Shown here piece by piece: positions 55,576-64,000 of a stretch of DNA of 64,000 nucleotides. Position 1 is the first letter of the stretch, and each line of letters opens with the position of its first letter. Origin of the DNA: Teratosphaeria epicoccoides (lineage: Eukaryota; Ascomycota; Dothideomycetes; Mycosphaerellales; Teratosphaeriaceae); the NCBI GenBank assembly GCA_021401465.1, contig JADDMT010000031.1, forward strand, positions 62,001-126,000, in the 5' to 3' direction. A model generated the notes under the pieces. It worked only from the letters and a program-made list of their open reading frames with translations, was not told where the DNA came from and made no database searches. A program made the position numbers and the translations under genes.

Positions 55576-56643
55576 ATGACCACCAGGCAAGATTCGGACC
55601 ACCCCTCTCTACCAGATCGAGTCGCAACCTTCCAAGGCTTCTGGCATCTCCACCAGTCCACGGCCCATCAGCTCGCAGCAATCGGTCATGTCTACGATCG
55701 TCCACCGCTAGAAGCCATCGATGAAGGCTCCCGCTGTGTCATTTGCTCCCATTTCGTCAAGCGCGAGGACTCCATCAGGGCACTTGAAGGCAATTTGCAC
55801 GATCCCAGATCTGGAGGCTACTCACAGGGCTTCGATGGCTTCACCTTCCACTCATCCGCCCGCAAAATGCTGCAAACACGCTTACCATTGGAGTCTCAGA
55901 ATGTCTTTCCAGGCCTAAGTGGCGGCTTCAGGATGCACGATCTACGTCGTCATTGGGAAAGAAAGTCCCAGCCACGTGCAATCAGAGATCCTGCACCACG
56001 AAAATGCCAGACAAGCTCATTATTCTCCCTACCAACAGAGCTTCGCCTCGAGATCTACGCCCACGTCCTCCCCGACCTAGACCAAACAACAGAAATCGTG
56101 ACCCTCAACCAACACAGCGCCCGCATAACCACCAAAGCCGGCCACGAAAAAGCCGGGCCCAGCGACCTCACAAAGTCCAACCTCCTCCAGACCTGCAAAG
56201 CCGTCCACAACGAAGCCCTAGATCTCCTCTACCGCGACACAACCTACCGCTTCTCCTCGACCAAACCCCTCAACCTCTTCCTCCGCCACATCGGCTCTCG
56301 CGGCCGACAAATCCTCACCTCCATCGACATCCTCTGCGGCAGCCGCGAAGACGCCATCACCTTCGCCCTCCTGGCAACCTGCCCAAGACTCCGCATCATC
56401 AAGATCCGCCTCCCACGCCCCGTGATCCTATGGCCCGGCGCACCAACTTGGTCCGTCGACGGCATGGGCGCGCTACTGATGCTGAGCGGCCTGGAACACG
56501 TAACATTCGGCGACTGTGGCCCGAAATTCAAATACTGGCTCGACGACGACAAAGCCGACGCCACACTCCTCCGTCGCGAGCTCACTCGCCCGCAAGATGA
56601 ACCCAGCAGATTGCGATGGATGAACAATCACATAGACATCTGA
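55576..56643 (+). CDS. F-box/2EXR-like protein of unknown function
   Basis: 355 residues, intronless, first ATG at 55576. The N-terminal third contains a possible small Cys/His region (RCVICSHFVKRED, later HSSARKMLQ), not assigned to a known finger. In the middle, SSLFSLPTELRLEIYAHVLP is the F-box-like signature of fungal 2EXR proteins, with the usual LLQTCKAVHNEALDLLYRDT about 60 residues later. The C-terminal part has leucine-rich ITFALLATCPRLRIIKIRLP-type strands. Such proteins are numerous in Pezizomycotina and mostly uncharacterised; a ubiquitin-ligase adaptor role is guessed from the motif only. Confidence 0.72.
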   Translation: MTTRQDSDHPSLPDRVATFQGFWHLHQSTAHQLAAIGHVYDRPPLEAIDEGSRCVICSHFVKREDSIRALEGNLHDPRSGGYSQGFDGFTFHSSARKMLQTRLPLESQNVFPGLSGGFRMHDLRRHWERKSQPRAIRDPAPRKCQTSSLFSLPTELRLEIYAHVLPDLDQTTEIVTLNQHSARITTKAGHEKAGPSDLTKSNLLQTCKAVHNEALDLLYRDTTYRFSSTKPLNLFLRHIGSRGRQILTSIDILCGSREDAITFALLATCPRLRIIKIRLPRPVILWPGAPTWSVDGMGALLMLSGLEHVTFGDCGPKFKYWLDDDKADATLLRRELTRPQDEPSRLRWMNNHIDI

Positions 56644-57422
56644 TGTACGGAGCTCCAGTATGATATACATATGTATTCGCTCAGCACCCAACAAGCAACT
56701 ACACACGCACGCCGTTTTGTTTCTCTCATCTAGCCAAAAGGCCCTCCATCTGCTCAAACGACATGAAGAAGGAGACTCGTGATCCGCCGACTTCCACTAT
56801 CACATGTATAAAAACAAGGATTGTACTGCGCAGCCTCAAGAGAGGAGCGGAAAGCCGCACAGAAGCCACCATCACTGACATACCTGAGCTCGCGCTCGTC
56901 ATGGCCATCTCGTGTTTTCCTCTACCGCTCCCATCATCTCTAGCGAAGCAGTTTCCCACACTTCGGATCCCAACAACTGTTGTTTCCGACTCCGGTGTTC
57001 TATGCATCTTATGCCGGCCCTCAACATCCGTGCTGTATGCGATACCCCCTCTTTTGCCAAAAAAGTAACTCAACGCCACCGTCAATCGCACAGGCCCAGG
57101 GCTGCGGTTTGTTGCGAGCTCCACAGTCACCCAGCGACGCTCATCTTCTGCAGGTTCCGTCCCCCGATCTATGCTCTATGTGTGTGTTGCCGTGATCTTG
57201 TGCTGTTGTCGTGGTCTCAGATAGCCGTGCCCGGAAAGCGAAAACGCCAAAGTGCGCCACCGTGAATTTGTTCTGCCATGCGTAAAAACGTAATCCGCCG
57301 AAACTTTTGACTTCTGTACTCGCAAAGTAGTGAAAAGAAAACCTCCATACACCCGGTCGGCGTGACATGACGGGGTAACATCGCTCATGAAGGATCCCGC
57401 AGACCGTGCTGGACACGTAATG
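56644..57422. other. Convergent intergenic region
   Basis: Between the stops of the F-box-like gene and the C2H2 factor. Frames up to 134 codons are not supported by motifs or composition. Confidence 0.45.
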
Positions 57423-60400
57423 TTAAAGCGAGGTCCGTACGCTTGCAACTGGGCTGTCAAGTAAGCTGTCGTAGGGTTTGAACAGCAGCTGCATATCCAG
57501 CGTCAAGTCGTCTAGGCCGTACTGGTCGTCGATATCGCCGACGGAGCCGATGTCGTGACCTTTGGTCTCATTGTCGCCGACGACGAAGCCTTTGATCCGC
57601 TTTAGCAGAGCCATGACTTGTTTGAACCTACGCAATGAAAAGTCAGCATGTTCTGTATGATACCATACGACTGGTTGACACCATAGCGGCGTGACTGCTT
57701 ACCTGAGGTCTGATAGTGCTGTCCAATCCGCAGCGCGCTGGGACTGCAAGAAGCTGCGTCCGAGGAAAAAGAAATGCACACCTGTGGGGCGCAATTAGTA
57801 CGTGTCACATGTGCAGCATGGCTCGAAGGCTAAGGAAGCGCTCTTATGCAGAAACCGCTGGCAAGTTCGATAGGGATCTTACCATCGCGGCTGAAGCCGA
57901 ATCGTCGCTGTCCAAGCTGACCGGGTGGGTGCTGCACTTCCATGTCTTGGTCCCCTGTAGGACATAATCAGCACGTTAGCCAAGGAGGGCAAGCTTGCAT
58001 GTCGCCAGTCATGAGGAACTATGACTAGCCCACAGAACGATCATGCTTTCGTGCCACTTACAAATTCGCTTCCATTTGTCTAGCGCTTGCCCAAGCCGTT
58101 TCTTCTCCTGTTGTGCCTGTGCAGCCTGGATGCTTGGGCCAAAGCCATCCGTAGGCGTACCATGGCCGCTGCTGTTGCTGCTAAGTGAGCCATTGCCATG
58201 CTGATCCAGCCAGTCATTCTGCGACAACGGTGTTGCAGGTCCGCTCCCGCTGTGGCCGAGGTTGAGCCCTTGGTATGGCGCGTCCGGAAGCAAAAGTGTC
58301 TTTTGACAGGCGATGATGCGGACTATGAGAGCATGGATTAGGACGAACTTGGCGTATGTGTTTGTGGCGCTCTGTTGGAAAGTAGCACTCGGTTCAAGGA
58401 GAGTACACATGGAATCACGCATGCTCGGCTGTGTCGGTCGACGCGTTCCAGTAAGGTTTTTGCTTTGAGCATGTACCCCATTGAGACCTAGAGCGTTTGC
58501 ACACTCTCGTTGGTCACGGGCGTCCCATGGCGCATCGTCGGAAGGCAGCATCAATCTGGGCAAGCTTGTCAGCAAATTCTTGTGATGTCCGACGCTCATC
58601 TCGATGCATTGTATAAGCTCAAGGTCGATAAAGTTCAGCGCTCACCTGATTTCGAGCGGGTCGAGCTGAGGTACGCTGTTAAAATACATCACGGAGGCCG
58701 CGTCGCAGAGGAAAAGCATGAAGAGCGTCCGGTTGCGCTTCTCTTGCTCTAGCCAAGCACGCCAACTAAAGCGATTGCCGTTGGTTTTTGGGCTTTGGGT
58801 ATTCGTGACCGCGTGCAGAGAGCTGTATGCATAATGGCCCGGGCTAGCATTTTCCAGTAGACCCATACACTTCGCAATGCTGACAATCGTGGGCAGATCA
58901 TTCCTGGTAGATTGACGCTGCTGTGGGTCTCCATGCCAGGTGAAAAGCACTTGAAGCGTGATCAAGGCTTGCATCTCCTCGACATCCCGTGGCTGCGACC
59001 CCAAGCTGCTCGTCTGCCCACTGGAGTATCGCTGATAAATACTACAGTTGGTGAGGACCGTTGCTTTAACAAACTGCATCATCTGGCGAGTACGGTCGAC
59101 ATCCATCTTGGGGCTGTAGACAGCGCCAATGCACAGTATCACCATCACAAGACTGTTGTTGGCATCGGTCAGTTTGAAAGTGGGCATGTGCAGGATCGGC
59201 CAGTGTCCGTGGTAAGAAGTGTAGTGCTCGGCCAAGTGCTTTACGTTCTCTGGGTTCAAACAAGACTTGACCACCTCCGCAGTCGCGTCTCCTTGTACTG
59301 CATCTGCTCCGTTTGGAAAGCAAAAGTGCAGCAGGCTGTCAACCTTTGCCTGTAAGGGATCATCCAGGCTCCAGTTTGGGAAGCCGGGAATGCCGTTCTC
59401 GTGATCTGTCCCGTACTCCAACCCGAACGCGCCAGGGTGGGAGTACAGGCTACCTAAAAAAGAATCGCTACTTATGTCGTTGTGAATGTTGCTGAAATTC
59501 GGTTTCGTGTCAACGGGTTCGGTCTTGATTTGAGACACTCCTTGCGAGCTCGCGTTCCCAGGCTGGCTGCCGATGAAGCCATCCTGACCGCTTTGGTTAA
59601 ACATGCGACTCCAGTCAGTGGTGGAACCGCGGCCTTCGCCGTTGAGGTTTTGTGGGTGAGGGCTATGACTGTGGCGATTGTCGAACCGCGAACTCTGATG
59701 GCCTAAAAAAGACATCTGCGGGTTGTTTTGGTATGCGCTTCCGTTCATCTGTGTTTGGCTGAAGTTGTAACCTGGCTGCATTTGCGTTCCGTTAGCAGCG
59801 TTCTGCATAGCGTAAGCTGGCAAGCTGCCTGAGAACGGAGCTGACGTGCCCATTTGCTCTCCACTGGATCCGTTTGATGGGAGCACGCCAAGTCCAGCAG
59901 TGCTACCACGGTGACTCATGTTTCCCGGCGCGATGAGGCTGTTAGCTCGGGAGGTCCGCGTCGACATGTCTCCGTTGACTGCCGGGCTGCCCGTCACAAC
60001 GCTCCCGGCATACGACGGCCCAGCGACATCGGACATAGCTACATCGGACATAGCGGCCAAGCCAATCGGTCTATCCTGCTGCCTGATGGAGAGCCTGTTC
60101 GCGCCGTTGCGGTTACGCTGATGCGCAAGGTGGTTGGCTCCAGTGGGATTCCCACGCCTGATTGAGCACTTCTGGAAATGGCGCTTGAGAATATCACTGC
60201 GGCTGAAAGTGTCCTTGCAAAGATGGCACATATATGGTCGATCGCCAGTGTCTGCACTATGTTAGCATCGTCATCTTCTGTCGAAGATGGTAGCGCCCAC
60301 TCACGTCTCAACAAATGTCTTTTCAAGTGTTTCGCATGCAAGTAGGTCTTGTTGCAGTGTGGACAAGGATATTTGCCGTCCGCATCTTTCTGTGGAATCA

Positions 60401-61052
60401 TGCTCTTCCCGGCGCCTGGTTGAGGTGGGTTCGGTCTGCCAGGCGCGCTGGGCAAGATGCCGCGACGACCTTGAGAACCGACCACGTGTGTGGGAGCCTC
60501 CTCGTTCTGCATGAACGACGCCTGCTGTCCAATGCCAGCATTCGTCAGGCTCGGCAAGCCGTTCAGTGAATTGGAGACGCCGCCGGGTGGCATTGGGCGC
60601 AAGCTGGGCAGATGGGTCGCTGAGGTGGTCGCTGGCATCGAGGTCGCAGTGGAAGAAGGGTACATGGACGACTGCGACACGCCATACTGGCCGCTGAAAT
60701 TCGATGGGGGGAGCACGCCGCCTTGCTGATGCACCGGAGACATAGACGCGTACGCATTGGCGCCAGACTGCGACACGCTCATAGTCGCAGGAGTATGTGG
60801 CGTCGTCGTCGGGGTATGACTTTGGCTTCCCGGGTGTCCATAGGACAGTGAGCCAAAAGAATATCCATTCTGTCCTTGGAGAGGCGGCAGGGTTGGGTGC
60901 GAAGGCGAGTCTTGGTGCTGAGCTTGGCTACCAGAAAGGTTTCCAAAGGCACTCAGGCCCGACTGCTGCTGAGCCTGCTGTTGCGATTGCTGCGGCTGCT
61001 GGCCTTGTTGACCCTGGTTATAGCCGAGGTAGTTATTGAAGTTACCATCCAT
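57423..61052 (-). CDS. C2H2 zinc-finger transcription factor with fungal-type middle homology region
   Basis: Six exons (60305-61052, 58646-60251, 58062-58555, 57883-57954, 57703-57781, 57423-57627) join in phase to 1,067 residues. N-terminus Gln/Ser/Gly-rich. The fingers are split by intron 1: KYPCPHCNKTYLHAKHLKRH, then RHTGDRPYMCHLCKDTFSRS and DILKRHFQKCSIRRGNPTGA. The second half has the fungal transcription factor domain usually found in zinc-cluster proteins (HWPILHMPTFKLTDANNSLV, LITLQVLFTWHGD, RFSWRAWLEQEKRNRTLFML). The small 72- and 79-base exons encode HPPGQLGQRRFGFSRDGVHF and FLGRSFLQSQRAADWTALSD. Sequence-specific regulator, nuclear; targets unknown. I do not assign a symbol although the combination resembles AmdX/Klf1-type factors. 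Confidence 0.9.
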
Positions 61053-61410
61053 GTCTGTAGAAGGATGTTGTGGGTAAAGATGTCGGTGCGGAGAGGGTGG
61101 AGCTGCGGACTGAGTTGGACTTAGCTCTTCCACTCATCGGATGAGCGAGCGGACCAGAAGCGGAGACTCTGGTTGCACTTCCCCAAATATTCAGGACTGT
61201 TGACAGCGGAGACCACCAGTCCTCGGTGGGCCTTGCCGGCAGCTGCGTTCCCAGACGTAGCGTGAGGAGAAGGTCGTGTCGTGTGTAGCGTGATGTCGGA
61301 GGTGAAGAAAATGTGGCCCCGACCTCGAAGTTTGTGGCTGCAGAGCCTGCTCCTCAAGTCTCAACTGCGGGATGGATTAGTCAAGCCCACACGGGACGAC
61401 TTGGCAGCCG

Positions 61411-61451
61411 AGCAGCGGCGGCGGCGGCGGCGGCGGCAGCAGCAGCAGCAG
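61411..61451. repeat. CGG/CAG trinucleotide tract
   Basis: About eight CGG units passing into five CAG units, upstream of the C2H2 factor start and so possibly in its 5' leader (antisense strand). Confidence 0.92.
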
Positions 61452-62644
61452 TGGCAGCGGTGAGGCGTTGGCGCGCGTTAAGTGAGACCTCGTGGTTGTC
61501 GTCCGAGATGTGGACAACTTCGAGCCAATGCGTGTATGATGTGCTTAAAGTTGACGTTGCCGATTCGTCTCCACCGTTTGTGCCTGGGCGGGCGCGATCC
61601 ACAACAACCCGTCGAAGTGGCTCAAGATGGGTACTGGATGGAGGGGCACGGCGCAAGAAGCAACAAGTGCACCGCGAGGCTCGGCGCTGCACGCAATATT
61701 GTGGATCGCGATGACAGGCGCGTGGCGGATTGTGCAAGCTCACGGCGCGTACGATTCAGATTGACCAAGGGCCCAGCTGGTGAATGACGAGATGGAGAAA
61801 GACTGTGAGATGAGTCGGAGAGAGAGGGAATCGTCGGAAAACCCTGCTGGCATACGTCAGTCCTTGCCTTCACCCGTTTAACTCGACGCTACTGGCGCAC
61901 GGCTCATGAGACATTACGACGGCCTACCGCGTCTGTTGCCAAGCGCTTTACTTGAGCGCGTAACGCAGGGCAGCCCAGCTCCTCTACCGCTCTAGCATCA
62001 AGATGACCTATAAGCTGTGCTCAACCACATCAGCTTGCCTGTGAAGCCCTGCAGACGCCCTTGAAAAGGGCCCTGTCACGACCTGCAGTGCACATCATAC
62101 ACACATCAATGGCCCCTAGAAGGAGGGTACCTCGACACACACCGCGACTGACGGCCGTATGCTGCATTCATGCTGCCAAGCGAGGGTTTCGTGCGAGCGC
62201 TAGAAGCTCGCGGACAAAGCTCGCGGACAGGGGAATCTCTTTGCCCGACATCATTCTTGTGGCGGCGCAGTCGAAACATCCTTTGCCCTTGACGCAAGAT
62301 ACCGTATACGCCGTGGTGAGACAGCGTGGCCACCCCAGGCCCGGCCGAGATGTGCACCAAGGTGACAAGGCAAAGTCGCCATCGGAGCCATCCGAGTATT
62401 GTCCAAGCTTGGCCCCTTGCTTTCGAGATCTCACTATCTCAGACACGGCACATTTAACCGGCATTCCCAGATGCCTCGATGCGACTTTACCCGCTCTCGC
62501 CCTTTTGACAAGTGGCCGATATCTTTGACTCTCGTATTGAAACTGGAGCACAAGACAGAAACTGCCAGGTTGCTCTTGCCTGTGGCAAAGAAGAGTGAGA
62601 TTCTGTCAAAAAATCCAAACCCAAAATATTCACCAGGATCACGC

Positions 62645-62679
62645 GCCCCTAGTGTTGCACAGATGCTGACACTAGGGGC
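62645..62679. repeat. 11-bp inverted repeat, 13-base loop
   Basis: Arms GCCCCTAGTGT (62645-62655) and ACACTAGGGGC (62669-62679) pair perfectly. No adjacent target-site duplication noticed. Function unknown. Confidence 0.9.
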
Positions 62680-64000
62680 CTAGGGCTCTCCGGTTCAGCC
62701 TCATGGCTTGCCGGCACGGCTTTCGGGTCTGACGGGTGCCGTCCCCTGGGTTCCTCTCGCCGCTACACTCCGCTGCCAACTGTCCGAGACCACCGGCACG
62801 AGTCCGCCAAGACTTCGGGCAGGGAGCATCCACATTCTAACGGCCTCGCTACTGTTCAGCTTCTCCATGAACAAGTTGCAGAACAGCTACGGTACAATTG
62901 TCGTGTGCACGGTGTGTAGACCGCGGAATCCCGCCACCATTTTTGCGCCGGCACTGTCGCAATATTGCTAGCGGGCACCGTCACGAGGTCCATTTGTTGC
63001 TCCCGCCTCCCGAGACATGCCTTCTCGCCCAATTCAGTAGTGATGCTCCGCGGCGGGTTTGGAAGAGTCTCATCTTGGCTCTATGTGATGTGTTGGCTGA
63101 CCACAAGCTCTATCATTGGCATGATCAATCCTAGACTGAGTTGGAAGTGACATCCGACATACGCAATCACCTGAGCAGCAGCTTCACAACGTCGAATTAG
63201 CAGCATCTCATTGGCTACTTGGAACTACCACGCTCACTAATGTCTCAGCTCGAGTTGAAAACGGAATTACCTCTAACGCGTCTACTCGAGGTGCGCAGAA
63301 ACGCTCGTCATTGGTGCATTCTCACGTGCCTGGGCTCAATGAATTGCTCGCCCGCCCGCGACCTTCGCGCAGGGTGGCATTAGTCAACTCCAAGGCTCAC
63401 TTTAGCCGCACAGCACAAAGAATTCTGAACTGCTTTGGGGCGTTGAAGCATCCACGCGCCTGTCGGTGTGCGCCTCGGAGAAGGTATTTGCGGCACCGCT
63501 GCTCGTGCCTGAAAGAGGTGAGGATGGCAGACCCACTGTCATGCCCAAAGCCGGGCCGAAGAGCAACGCAGGCAAACGCTGAGGCTCGAGCGACGAAAGC
63601 CACATATGGCATGTCCCATCCTCCAAAGATGCGCTCCATTCGGCGCACATGCAGAAGGCAGAAGGGCCAGATCTTCGCGTCCTGACAAGCATTCTTGCGG
63701 GATTACGCTCCGGCCCAAGTTCTTTCAGTGTCATCCTGCCAGGACCTTCTCGCATCTGCCACTTCGCTGGCAGATACAAATCGCTGGACCCTCGAAATCG
63801 GCCTGAATCAGCGAAGAAGTCCGCAGAATGGGGCCCGACATCATTGCGTCTGTCCTGCCGTAACAGTACTGCCTCGTCAGGACACCATGCTGAAGCCAAC
63901 TCGGCTCTCTGTGCAAGATCCTCACAGCGCTGGACATCTCACAACCTAGTCTCTCTTCCCAACACCATACCCATAACCGTTCGTGAGACCATATCCTCCC

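Larger units (their letters stand above)
61053..64000. other. Gene-poor right end of the window
   Basis: About 2.9 kb. The first few hundred bases should be the leader and promoter of the C2H2 factor. A trinucleotide tract (61411-61451) and a hairpin (62645-62679) are the only structures seen. Frames up to 165 codons (63402-63899 minus) have no motif and arbitrary composition. Confidence 0.5.

Noticed and set aside
63402..63899. 165-codon minus frame near the right edge
   Set aside because: No motif, Pro/Ser/Arg-rich chance composition; could be reconsidered if the flanking sequence showed exons.

Overview
The window is nuclear DNA of a filamentous ascomycete (Pezizomycotina), most likely a dothideomycete. 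Evidence: short introns of about 48-110 bases with GT..AG ends and CTAAC-like branch sites, a CreA repressor with Q/N/G-rich stretches, ECM11, KRR1, RTR1, CDC73 and BBC1 orthologues of fungal type, and F-box-like proteins. The class assignment is an impression from protein style, not a computed placement. No tRNA, rRNA, CRISPR or intact transposase was recognised. Gene models were built by eye from reading frames plus splice signals; every junction quoted keeps frame.

Layout. 0-6.4 kb: 3' end of an unknown gene, a zinc alcohol/polyol dehydrogenase with eight exons, a 69-residue hydrophilic protein, a RutB-like ureidoacrylate amidohydrolase, a 76-residue membrane protein and a SnoaL-like protein. 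6.5-12 kb: a very long folate-synthesis gene (FOL1) whose HPPK and DHPS domains follow about 1,000 residues of degenerate dihydroneopterin-aldolase-like repeats. 12.5-20 kb: nitronate monooxygenase, BBC1 (actin patch/myosin), RTR1 (Pol II CTD phosphatase) behind a 110-bp tandem duplication, and a PHD-finger protein.

22-38 kb is accessory-like: two divergent metal-dependent amidohydrolases, a broken DWF1-type FAD oxidase fragment, mitochondrial ribosomal protein MRPL4, an acyl-CoA oxidase with an internal stop and a missing segment, a Cys-rich coiled-coil ORF of a kind often seen in repeats, a CoA-binding protein, a secreted eight-cysteine protein, and a D-aminopeptidase closely resembling the bacterial enzyme. 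38-46 kb holds two diverged copies of one non-coding repeat (one with a 21-bp tandem array), an F-box gene, ECM11 and an F-box-like membrane protein.

46-61 kb is mostly core: creA, CDC73, KRR1, another F-box-like gene, and a six-exon C2H2 plus fungal-type transcription factor. The last 3 kb show no recognisable gene.

The strongest candidate for something undescribed is the FOL1 gene: a single continuous six-exon frame of at least 1,562 codons, roughly twice the usual fungal size, the extra length being diverged aldolase-like repeats. Automatic prediction could easily split it into several hypothetical genes.
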